Under the pieces are notes generated by a model, which had not been told where the DNA came from, ran no database searches, and was given only the letters and a program-made list of their open reading frames with translations. Source: Glandiceps talaboti (Eukaryota > Hemichordata > Enteropneusta > Spengelidae). From it: a stretch of DNA of 64,000 nucleotides. The DNA lies in assembly GCF_964340395.1 (NCBI RefSeq), contig NC_135559.1:16550050-16614049 (forward strand), in the 5' to 3' direction. The position numbers and the translations under genes are program-made. Positions 33,626 to 44,389 of this stretch are shown here, piece by piece (the stretch's first letter is position 1; each line of letters opens with the position of its first letter).

Positions 33626-33973
33626 CTACTTAATCTCTTCACCACATTCACAAATATAATCTCTCTTAAGTTGTTTAATGCAAGGTGTACTTCTCTTTAA
33701 ATGTGTCTTAAAATGACATTTATATTTATATGCAAATCCACATTTACCGCAAGTGAACTCAGGAAAAACACGTTTGCATGTTAAACATTCATTAGGATAT
33801 TCACGTTTTCTATTCTCACAGGAATGTTTTATATTTAAATGTTTTAAAAAATTATGTTTATGTCGAAAGCGTTTATTACACTTGACACATTTGAATTCTG
33901 TTGCCGACCTACCGCAAGTGAGGCAATTCTCTCGAATAAGACAAATCCAAAATCCAGAACAGTAGTTTGACAT
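33626..33973 (-). CDS. C2H2 zinc-finger protein
   Basis: Intact 115-codon frame at the right end. Two finger-like units, FKCVKCNKRFRHKHNFLKHL (C2H2, residues 28-51) and FTCGKCGFAYKYKCHFKTHL (residues 72-91, last ligand His or Cys), are each preceded by a short C..C element (ENCLTCGRS and NECLTCKRV). This makes a duplicated C..C + C2H2 module. A final ICECGE adds two more Cys. Probably DNA-binding, perhaps a regulator or end-binding protein (inference). Its ATG abuts a diverged copy of the inverted-repeat inner edge, mirroring the plus-strand gene at the other end. Confidence 0.75.
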   Translation of the reverse strand: MSNYCSGFWICLIRENCLTCGRSATEFKCVKCNKRFRHKHNFLKHLNIKHSCENRKREYPNECLTCKRVFPEFTCGKCGFAYKYKCHFKTHLKRSTPCIKQLKRDYICECGEEIK

Positions 33974-34045
33974 TTCAAATTTAATGGTCTTGTGTGTATA
34001 TACACATATATTATTATCTCTCTAATTGAACATCCTCACCTTGAT
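33971..34045. promoter_or_regulatory. Diverged third copy of the inverted-repeat inner edge
   Basis: From the ZF start codon outward, the sequence aligns over about 70 bp with the inner edge of the terminal repeat, including the start codon itself. Shared blocks are gtgtatatacac versus gtatgtatatacat, tattattatct, taattgaacatcct versus taattgtacatcct, and accttga/accttag. It sits where a promoter for the ZF gene should be. Confidence 0.65.
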
Positions 34046-34353
34046 AACCATTGTAATCTGACCTAGAAACAGTATGAAAGGAGTGAAAATATTTGTGGCA
34101 TGTTGAAACATGTTTAGTGCATTAGCCTAGCCAACTGACCTTGGTAACCATGGTAACCTAGTGACCTACTACGCTGTTATGCTTAAACATTCCTGTGGTG
34201 GCCTGAGGCGGCAGTTGTGACCTGAGGCGGCAGTTCAATTAGACAGATACATTTTACTACTGTATGTGATTTGCTGACTCATAACAGCGTGACTGATATG
34301 ACTAATAATAGAGTAGCAACGAGGCCACTAAGGGGTTTAACAATGAGGTCACT
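34046..34353. other. Extra subterminal segment of the Polinton right end
   Basis: About 300 bp without a gene. It holds a 19-20-bp tandem duplication (gacctgaggcggcagttg/c at about 34,201-34,238) and further degenerate echoes of the repeat, such as gaggccactaaggggtttaa and gaggtcacta, next to the right inverted repeat. The left end has no counterpart. Confidence 0.55.
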
Positions 34354-34638
34354 ATTTTGAATTTATAGTACACTTGTATGTATATACATATCTATTCTTA
34401 TCTGTTTAATTAAACATCCTGACCTTAGTAGTGACCTCACTAAGCGTTTAATTTACTTATAGTAGCTATAACAAATTTAGTCATTTTTTAGCCAATTTTT
34501 TTGTATAAGATTTATTTTGCCTTTTAATAGATTATATAGATATATTAATAAATTAATTGATATAAGAATAAGACTTTATTTGGCTGTATAATAGATTAAA
34601 AAAGGGACTGATTCAAAACCCCCCTTTTGTATACTACT
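34354..34638. repeat. Polinton terminal inverted repeat, right
   Basis: 285 bp, reverse complement of 17,305-17,588. The outermost bases read gtatactact on this strand, followed by the gataca duplication. Unlike the left copy, its inner edge does not touch a gene. Confidence 0.93.
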
Positions 34639-34644
34639 GATACA
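34639..34644. repeat. Polinton target-site duplication, right
   Basis: gataca. Identical to the six bases before the duplicated left end at 60,909-60,914 and one base different from those at 17,299-17,304. Confidence 0.85.
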
Positions 34645-36149
34645 ACTTTCAAAATATAACTTGACATGTCTTCATTTGTTAGAGTTATACAATTCAAGAC
34701 GCGTTTTCACTCGAAAACAACAATTCTGTGAATAATGACACTCTGAACGCAGCGATTTCTCGGACGATGTTACCACTGTAACGTATGGCTGACAACGACT
34801 TGCTTCCGGGTTAGTCCCTCGTGCATCCGGGTACCTGGGATTGTCACCGTACGGAAACTAAGAAAGATGGCGATTAATACATACATCGTCTGATATTTTA
34901 ATTTACAGTGTTTCTTGTGACCGGCGCCTGTCAGCAGACTCGGCCATTTTTTTTCATCATTCCATTGTATTTAAACCTTGTACTTGACATATTGCAATAT
35001 TTATAATTCTCAACAAAATACCCCAACTCACTTCGCTCGTACTCAAAGCAGCCCCTCGCGGTATGATCACTGATGACATGACGAGAGAGAACCTTTTCGG
35101 ATTTACATGTAAAACGGGGAAAGATACGCAAAACGTAATGCAAAGTCTGAAGCCAAATTAAAGTTGTAATTATTTTAATTATTTTTACTTGCCAAATATT
35201 TGCATTTTGGAAATGGCAAGACACGTTCATGTCGTTTAACTTTACATGTGACTGTCGGCCAATAAACAAAGTTTAGTTGATTCACAGTCCGCAGTTAGAC
35301 TGCTCTTGCATAACTTCAACCGCATGCCTAGGCATGCCTTCCTTACGCAAGTTGTCTTAATTCTGGTTCACTGTCACTCCAAAATGCACGACAATATAGA
35401 ATTAATCACAAGTTACATGTTATCTGAAAACATCACATTTTTATAGTGGGTCTGAAGTGTGATTTTAGTGAGAACCAAGAACGTCCTGTGTTACTTGCTG
35501 TGGAAATTCACCCGGTCAAATGAGGTCAGCTTCAGCTTCTAGTCGAATCAGGATAGAGTATGCAAATAAGGATGTTGCGGACTGGCTGATTATGTAGAAG
35601 GGGTGCAGAATTTGGATTTGAAGTTTACAACCCTGTTTCGAATAAACGCTTGTCACTTCATGCATTTGGGCGCCCAATGCGTAGAATTATGACTATAGCA
35701 CATATTACATTGCTTGTTTGACGTCAATAGTGTCTTTTGAAAAGTGGCAGTTTACTTAAAGTCTCGTCGACTGATTTCCAATATGGCGTCGGTCATAACA
35801 TATTCATTTTTTTTTCAAATTACAAAAAAAAAATCATAAAAAATAAAAATGAAGATGTGCTGACTTGAAATTAACAAACCTGAGTAAGCTACCCCCTGCG
35901 CATCAACACACCAGATATCAAAGCAATCTAACAAGAAGAAATGGCACAGATCAACTTGGCATGAACAAAGCTGAATAGCCTCTCCCCAGGGAACATGCAC
36001 ACCAAATATCTAAGAATTCCGACTGTCACTTTCGGAGAAAATAATGAAAATATAAAAGTTTGACGGACACCTATGATTCACTCTACTCTCTATACTCTAT
36101 ACAACCTATACCTAAAGCTACGCTTTCAGCTTTCGCTGACAGCGGAGCT
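34645..36149. mobile_element. Right arm of the outer insertion
   Basis: About 1.5 kb absent from the empty site at 47,950. Its inner part (about 34,765-34,885) is an imperfect inverted copy of the left arm. Its outer end reads ttcgctgacagcggagct and then joins the A-rich target aaaaaagcaaagcatag. No protein recognised; short frames (34,931-35,269, 35,815-36,000) lack any pattern. Element class unknown. Confidence 0.6.
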
Positions 36150-36499
36150 AAAAAAGCAAAGCATAGTAACGAAACTCCAATATTATTCCAGCATCTCTTT
36201 CAAATTCCTGATTTAGATTACAGTCAGCAGGTTGAATTAGGGTTCTACCTGGAATGCATATCTACTTTGCAAATTGTAATATTTAATTGCCGTCAAGTTG
36301 GACAAACCAAGGAAAGTACATTTGTAGTGAATTAAGGCGATTAATTTTAATTTTCGGAACATGGGTGTTTATCCAAGATGGCTACCATTGGTTGTGTGCT
36401 ATGTGCATTGAAGTCGATACATTAGCTATAAGATACAGTATGACTATATAGACCTTTAGAACGCTCTGTGCAAGCCCAGCTCTATCCTATTGATCACTG

Positions 36500-38320
36500 T
36501 AACATTTCGTTAGGTTTTGAGACTGGTTTATGTAATGTTTTCATGTGCCCACCATCTCACTACAGTTTAGCAGAATGGGTTTCATCACCACATCAATCAT
36601 TTTAAGATTTAGTTAGATAGGGATAGTTGTTTCTAAAAACAGGTCTTGTTTTAGTTTCAACAGTGCCTTCAGTGCTCTATATATTTGGTCATCTTGTGCC
36701 CTGTGTAGTTTTCCTGCAGTGCTAAATTTTATGCCAAGGTAAGTGTAAGAGGGGACACATTCTAGTACTTAGTTGTTTATATAGAATTTAAATTTCTCTA
36801 GGCAGTTCCCTTCCTTACTAAAAATCACAATCTTCGATAAAGCAATATTTGTAGCTAAGTGCCATTTTTCACAGATTTCGACTGAGTTGAGGGTATTTTG
36901 TAAACCAATATTAGATCAGATTTCCATAGTAACATTAAATAATGAGCATATAGTAAAGAAGACAGCCTGCTAGTTAAAAGAGTTGGTGGGTCATAGTTTG
37001 ACAAGTGAATTTGTCTTTTTATATAATTTACATATATATTAAATAGTAGGAGCTAAGGCCATCCCCTTGTCTAATACCTCTCAGAATTGAAAAGTGGCTG
37101 ATCATACCATTTTTGCCTTAACACATCCAATTGCGTTGGAAAATGTATCTTTGATTACTTTATAAAAACGTCATGTGACGCCATTTTGTCAATTTATTGG
37201 AAAAACACATTCATGCCAAATTGAGTCAAAGGATTTATTCAGATCGATAAAATATGAAAAATGTATTTATCCTTACGTTGGTATTTTGTAATTAACTGGT
37301 TAATAACAAATGTGTGATCACTGGTACTGAATTTAGGTAGAAAGCAAACCAGTTCTTTTAATATAATATTTTTGTTGTCATTGAATTCACCAACCCTCTG
37401 TTTCAGGACCAAAATAAATAGTTTACTCGAAAAATGATCGGAACAATTACTTGACGAATCGTTAATGACTTAGCTAATTATATCAGGAAGGAAAAGTATG
37501 ATGCCACTATAGTTACTGGGATCTGTTCTGTCTCTCTTTTCGTAGATCAATGCAATTATACCCATATTCCAGCAGTTAGGGAAATGACCACTTATAATAA
37601 TTAGACTAAAAGTTTTTTGAATGTGTTTAATAAGTCTGTTCCTGCTGACTGTAATCATTTGATTGGTTATATTATCTATTCCAGGTGTTTTTTTCTGCTT
37701 GGGTATATTTATTGATGAACTGTTTAGGTTTTATAGTTTGTTTCACTTTTAAAGTCTCACTCTTTTTAACAGCCCTGTGTTGCAGTTTTTGTTTTGTTTG
37801 TAACAGCTAATTCTCGATTGATGATTGAATGGGTCTGTGCTCAGATTAATTGAGATATTTTTTTTGTGTGTACCATGTTTGCTTTCTGGGTTCCGAGTTA
37901 TTAGCAATTACTAAAACGTCTTGGTCAGAACTACCACTTTTTGTCTGGTGGCATGTGAATTTACCCTAGAGTCATCGGGACAGCGACCATTGAGAATTAC
38001 AATTTCTGAAGAGATACACAGATCCAGAAATAATTCACCATATTGTTGTTGTTTTTGTAATGTCCTGTGACTGACTCAGTTTCAAATGTATGATGGATGC
38101 CGATGAGTGATAGTCCAGGTTTGATTGAATCACATTATCGTTTTCCATTTAATATGGGCATTGCAATCACTTGGATGATTTGTCCTAACTTAAAATATTT
38201 TATGACATCTTTTTCTAGTAGCTGATTCAGATTAGTGTCTTTCATGCTGGAGGCGTCGTCTAAATCGAACATGCTTTTATCAAGACGAGTCCAGATATAG
38301 TCCTGACAGCAGCTTTTCGT
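36500..38320 (-). mobile_element. LINE fragment, RT and endonuclease
   Basis: Minus-strand copy lacking the C-terminal part. The best RT segment is 37,658-37,470, with HFPNCWNMGIIALIYEKRD followed by DPSNYSG, the standard non-LTR RT block (P..W..G.I..I.KKGD..DPSNYRGI). It is heavily interrupted and paralogous to 48,305-50,180. Confidence 0.75.
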
Positions 38321-38349
38321 TTGTCTTGTTCCATGTTAACACTTTGGTC

Positions 38350-38368
38350 ACACACAGACACAGACACA

Positions 38369-38426
<58 letters not shown>
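38350..38426. repeat. (CA)n microsatellite
   Basis: CA tract with CAGACA interruptions at its start, beside the LINE endonuclease remnant. Confidence 0.96.
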
Positions 38427-38428
<2 letters not shown>

Positions 38429-40859
38429 TACACAATTCACAGCTGATAATGCAGCCAATAGAAGCAGGTTTGCAGGCGTTTGATCGACATCAAAATGCAT
38501 GCATAAAAAGGAAACATTGTATTCACAATGTTTATATTCATAACCATGATTTCCACTTGCTGTTGAGTGCATAGTTTTTCTCTCGTTAATCCAGCCAGTG
38601 TTAATCTCACCCAGGTCACTTGATTTATATTTTGTTTGCTTGTTACCATTACCTACCATAGATACAAACAAGACCATAAATTGCACAGTGTTTGTGTTTT
38701 GTATGTTAGGACTTGGTATGAATAGGGCAACACCCACATCCCCAGCCCTTCCCTACCCTAAGCTAAAAACATACAACATTATAAGATAACCACATGTTTT
38801 CTTTGTCTAAAGTGAATGCTCTGAGAAGCATTATAATTAGTTTGTAACTGAAACAACCACCATAGTTGCACAAGTATGGCTATAATTCATATCATAAACT
38901 GTACAAGTTTGCTTTTATTCTGACATTTACGATCACATAAGAGGACTTGTGTTATAAGACCACAAAAGATTTATCCGTGTCAAATATGTGTTTGGTATTT
39001 CAATGCAAATATATCACTAAAACGACCTGGTTTCACCAAGGAACTTGTACGAAGTATATTGGTCTTAACTCATAATTGTCTAGTCACGTTTCACACTATC
39101 GACCTAGAAACGAATAACTTGATTTAATATTTGCTGACTATATGTTATATGCACATGTAGAGGATTTGTTTGTATTTAAGTTACAGTGATTACATTCAAT
39201 TACATTTCCACATGGACAATTTATTTTCACATTTTATACCAAAATATAAAAAGAAACCAATTGTAATGAAAAATGACAATAACTTTATTAAACATGCAGT
39301 ACTAAAGTCATAATTATAACTTTCAATTTGTAATAATCTTTTTAATGACACGGTACTTTTCATACTTATATACAAGGCAGTAAATATCATTTAAAGTTTA
39401 ATATATACTTAGAGTCTCGAGTTTTACTGTAAAATTAAATATCTCTGTTTTCTAGGCTTGTGATATGTTTTCAAATGACGTACATCACTTTAGACCTTTA
39501 AAACAATACACAGCCTGATTATTATTCATTTCTTAATTAAATGAGACTTAGCAGCCTCGCTGCTTGACTCAGCATGCCCTTCATGTACTTACTTCACAAG
39601 TATTTATTACAGTTATAGTTTACACACAACAGCATTTGTTAGAGCATTGAGGTTTTTATACAGTGATTTACAACTTTTACAACGAAATGGCCTAGGGGAC
39701 GCATGCTTGCGTTACAACCCATAACACATTATAGTCTACTGTGCCAGGCTAAATAGACATATGTACATCGACAGGTAAGAATTTGTAACACTATACAAAT
39801 ACACAATTTTGACACAGGCTTACACCGTCTTTCTCAAATTATGCAATAATTGAATTTGGAGACTAACTGAACTTCATCTACAATTGTCAATACCGAACTC
39901 ATAGTAATGTAAGTGTTACCCTTACACTGTTCTGTAGCACTGGAGTAGTGTGGTGGCAAAATTGCTACAGCTGGTACATGGTTCCCTTAGGAAAGTGTAA
40001 AAAGCGAGAGTTCCAAGACTTCCAAAGGAGAAGATCGCAAACGCCCCACGTGGGACTAAGTCATAGACAAGGTAAAATGGTGTTTATTTCATATGGACTA
40101 ATGCAATAATATTTCTATTATAAGAACATTACATATTCACATAAACACACAGGTGTTCAAAAAAGTACAGGATGGGTTTTATAAGGAAACGAAAAGAAAA
40201 AGCAAAGTATAGTTACGAAACTCACTCAATTTCCTGCTTTAGATTAATGTGATATCTACAGTCAGATTGAATTAGGGTTCTACAGGAATATATATCTACT
40301 TTGCAAATTGTAATATGTCATTACCGTCAAGCTGGTCAAACCATGAAAAGTACATTTGAAATGAATGATAGCGATTAATTTTAATTTTCGGAACGTGGGT
40401 GTGTATCCAAGATTGCTACCATTGGTTATGTGCTATGTGTATTGAAGTCCGATACATTAGCTATAAGATACATTTGATATAGGCCTTAAGAACGTTCTAT
40501 GCAAGCCCAGCTCTATCCAATTGAGTACTGTAGCAGAGTTTATTCTCCCGGCGCCCTAATTCCCGAACCAAGAAGAACTATCCTGATTGCACTTACTTAT
40601 AAATCAATATATTAATCTAGCAATGTAATAATGCACTAACATAGAGTACAGAGAAAAGAGTAATCAACCAATATAACGACAAGCAGGTAACCTGTACATG
40701 TTGTAGATTTCCTAACTTTCAATAAGGGACGGGAAAGTTTCTGGGGGGGGGGGAGGTGTGTGGTGGTGGTCGAATTTTCCATCGGACCGACATCTCTGAT
40801 CCCATCTCTGTTAAACCCAAAACACACTGACTCCCTATCACTCATGTATTTACGTATTT
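38427..40859. repeat. Non-coding alpha module (copy 2a)
   Basis: No gene seen. Almost identical to 50,282-52,680. Contains the uninterrupted target site of the Harbinger-like element at about 40,586-40,602. Confidence 0.7.
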
Positions 40860-43110
40860 ACACACAGGACGTGTCCTGCTTGATAAGATGGTGTTATTGT
40901 ATCTTCAAGTTTCTGTATGTGAAATGTGTGCGTTTATTCTAAGCTTTGTCATTGTTGATCTGTATTGTGGGGTTTAATTGTCTTCCAAATAGTTTTCAAT
41001 GTTCATATCCATTGTAATTTGTATATGTACGTAGTTTATTTTTATGTTGCTTGTCCTTGTTATCCTTCCAACTTTTCTTTAAACCTAACAATTAGGTTTT
41101 CACCGGTACCGAGGTGCAGTGGTTTGGTTTGAGATCTGGCCTGACACAAATGTTAAAATATTGGCTTAAGATCGATCTTAAACCAATATTTTAACATTTA
41201 TATCAGGCCAGATACTAGGAGGGGATATCGACCTAACTCCATCAGGCAAGCTATATTGGGTGCTTTACAGTTTACATTTAGTAGGAATTTGCAGAACTTT
41301 ATGTGTAATTTTCCATTGGAGTTGAAAATGTCGTTAGGTTTTGAGACTGGTTTATGTTTTCAAGTGCCCACCATCTCACTACAGTATATCAGAATGGGTT
41401 TTACCACCACATGAATCATTTAAAGATTAAGTTAGATAGGGATAGTTGCTTCTAAAAACAGGCCCTGTTCTGGTTTAAACAGTGCCTTTAGTGCTCTTTA
41501 TCTTTATCTTGTGCCTGTGTAGTTTTCCTGCAGTGCTCAATTTTATGCCAAGGTATGTGCAAGAGGGGACATATTCTAGTACTATATTGTTTATGTAGAA
41601 TTTAAATTTCCTTCCTTATTGAAAACCATAATCTTCGATATATCAATATTTGTAGCTAAGTGCCATTTCTTCACAGATTTCGACTGAGTTGAGGGCATTT
41701 TGTAAATCAGTATTAGATTTCCATAGTATCATTAAATAATCAGCATATAGTAAGTAAGACATCCTGTTAGTTAAAATGAGTTGGTGGGTCATAGTTTGAC
41801 AAGTGAATTTGTCTTTTTATATAATTTACATAGGTATTAAATAGTAGGAGCTGAGGCCATCCCCTTGGCTAATACCTCTCTGAATTGAAAATTGGCTGTT
41901 CATACCATTTTTTGCCTTAGCACCTCCAATTTTGTTTGAAAACATATCTTTGATTACTTTATAAAAACGTCATGTGATGCCATTTCGTCAATTTGTTGGA
42001 GAAACACAGTCATTCCAAATTGAGTCAAAGGATTTATTGAGATCGATAAAATATGAAAAATCTATTTATCCTTACCTTGGTATTTTGTAATTAACTGGTT
42101 AATAACAAATGTATGATCACTGGTACTGAATTTAGGTAGAAAGCAAACCAGTTCTTTTATTATAATATTATTTTTTGTTGTCATTGAATTCACCAACCAT
42201 CTGTTTCAGGACCGAAGTAAATAGTTAATTACTCGAAAAATGATCGGAACAATTACTGGACGAATCGGGAATGACTTAGCTAATGATATCAGAAACGAAA
42301 AGTATGATGCCACGATATTTGCTGGGATCTGTCTTGTCTCCCTTTTCGTAGATCGGTGTAATAATACCCATATACAAGCAGCTAGGAAAATGACCACTTA
42401 TGTGAACTGCTCAGGTTAATAGTTTGTTTCACTTTTAAAGTCTCACTTCTTTTAACAGCCCTGTGTTGTACTTTTTGTTTTGTTTGTAACAGCTAATTCT
42501 TGATTGATGATTGAATGGGTCTGTGCTCAGATTAATTGAGATATTTTTTGTGTGTACCATGTTTGCTTTCTGGGCTCCGAGTTTTTTAACCTTTGCCTGC
42601 AGCCTCGTGATTAAAGTTATCACAGTCTTCTCTCTCAAAGTCCTTAGCAAGTACTAAAACGTTATGGCCAGTACTACTACCTTTTGTCTGGTGGCATGTG
42701 AATTTACCCATAGAGTCATCAGGGCAGCGACTATTGAGAATTACAATTTCTGAAGAGATACACAGATCCAGAAATAATTCACCATACTGTTGTTGTTTTT
42801 GTTATGTCCAGTGACTGACTCGGTTTCAAATGAATGGTGGATGCCGATGAGTGATAGTCCATGTTTCGATGAATCACAGTATCGTTTTCCATTTAATATG
42901 GGCACATCAATCACTAGGATGATTTGTCCTAACTTAAATTATTTTATGACATCTTTTTTCTAGTGGCTGATTCAGATTAATGTCTTTCCTTTAGAAGATG
43001 CTGGAGGCTTGAGGCCTCATATCCACAGTGCAAACACATATTTTCGTCTAAATCGAACATGATTTTATCAAGGCGAGTCCAGATTAAGTCCTCACAGCAG
43101 CTTTCCGTTT
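40860..43110 (-). mobile_element. LINE copy, C-terminal piece, RT and endonuclease
   Basis: Same order as 2,550-5,060 with the palindrome at 41,133-41,213 between C-terminal and RT parts. The endonuclease part is at about 43,110-42,600. Broken throughout; paralogue of 52,680-55,090. Confidence 0.7.
41133..41213. repeat. 80-bp palindrome, second copy
   Basis: Outer arms gatctggcctgac and atcaggccagat, with centre aagatcgatctt; nearly perfect inverted symmetry over about 80 bp. Confidence 0.92.
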
Positions 43111-43135
43111 GTCTTATTCCATTTTAACACTTTTG

Positions 43136-43136
<1 letters not shown>

Positions 43137-43186
<50 letters not shown>
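43137..43186. repeat. (CA)n microsatellite
   Basis: Pure CA tract of about 25 units beside the LINE endonuclease remnant. Confidence 0.97.
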
Positions 43187-43188
<2 letters not shown>

Positions 43189-44389
43189 GAACAGCTGAAA
43201 ATACACCCAATAGAAGCAGAATTGCAGGTGTTTGATTCACATCAAAATGCATGCATAAAAAGAAAACTTTGTATTCGCAATGATTATATTCATAACCATA
43301 ATTTCCGCTTGGTGTTGAGTGCATAGTTTTTCTCTCGTCAATCAAGCCAGTGTTAATCTCACTCAGGTCACTTGATTTATATTTGTTTGCTTGTTACCAT
43401 TACCTACCACAGATACAAACAAGACCATAAATTGCAGTGTTTGTGTTTTGTATGTTAGAACTTGGTATGAATAGGGCAACACCCACACCCCCAGCCCTTC
43501 CCTACTCTGCGCTAAAAACATACAACATTATGAGATAACCACACGTTTTCTTTGTCTAAAGTGACTTCTCTGAGAAGAATTATAATTAGTTTGTAACTGA
43601 AACAACCACCATAGTTGCACAAGTATGGCTATAATTTATATCGTAAAGTGTACAAGTTTGCTTTTATTCTGACATTTACGATCACATAAGAGGGCTTGTG
43701 TTATAAGACCACAAAGGTTTTTCCGTGTCAAGTATGTGTTTGGTATTTCAATGCAAATATATCACTAAAACGACATGTTTTCGCCAAAAACCTGTACCAA
43801 GTCTGTTGGTCTTAACTCCTAATTGTCTAGTCAGGTTTCACAATATCGACTTAGAAATGAATAACAGGGGTAAAGGGGTAAAGGAGTGGACCATTTGGTA
43901 TCCGGTGGGTGGCTTGGAATATTTTTTTTTTTGGGGGGGGGGAGGACATGCCAAAATGAGTTGCTTGAAAATAAATTCGGATATGAGTGGGTGATGGGAA
44001 AACAATGGACCACTGTTGCTAGAAAAAAACATCTTGGCAGGGATATGATGCACAAGTTCAAGTGTACTGTTCAACCTGCTAGTGCCCCCAGGACACTTGT
44101 CAAATCATGACAAACTTTTTCAAACACATGTCAGTATCGTTGGCCTGTGGTACATATTTGTTTCGAATATTACTTCATGTAAGGGTGCAAACATAACTAT
44201 ACATACATACCACAGAACATGCCATGTAAATGGTTGACTGTTTCACAATCAGTGCTTGACTTATCTTGCACTTATTATTAGATAGTTTATAAAAATAACT
44301 TAATCTAAATTGTTCTAGTCGCTTCAATATGAATTTGTCAGAAGTGATGAATATACTTTCTGTATAGTTACCTGATAGTAAGGGATGGA
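43187..44389. repeat. Alpha module (short form) and unassigned spacer
   Basis: No gene seen. Alpha-type sequence runs to about 43,870. A unit-specific spacer follows, with a T-run and G-run (43,921-43,943), a gctagtgcccccaggacac string and cttgcacttattattag. The matching spacer is 55,885-56,410, where the T-run is much longer. Confidence 0.6.

Larger units (their letters stand above)
17305..34638. mobile_element. Polinton/Maverick element, complete end to end
   Basis: About 17.3 kb between inverted termini that start 5'-AGTAGTATACAAAAGG and end with the complement, flanked by a 6-bp duplication. It encodes the Polinton hallmark set: protein-primed family B DNA polymerase, retroviral-type integrase with chromodomain, packaging ATPase, double-jelly-roll major capsid protein and penton-type minor capsid protein, plus about a dozen small genes. 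The maturation protease was not found. Eleven or so genes are interrupted by stops or frameshifts, so this copy is not expected to work by itself, although the breaks are few per gene and decay looks recent. Confidence 0.95.

Noticed and set aside
35815-36335. Short frames in the right arm of the outer insertion
   Set aside because: No domain, no length conservation, and one extends over the insertion border into unrelated flank.
38348-38737. 129-codon minus-strand frame, repeated at 50,190-50,591
   Set aside because: It ends in a (CA)n translation and is paralogous to broken versions at 397-723 and 5,057-5,443; conservation between 38 and 50 kb reflects recent duplication, not selection.
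43725-44110. Frames around the T/G run at 43,921-43,943 (and 55,707-56,107)
   Set aside because: They rely on homopolymers, differ between the two copies by frame-disrupting indels, and match no family.
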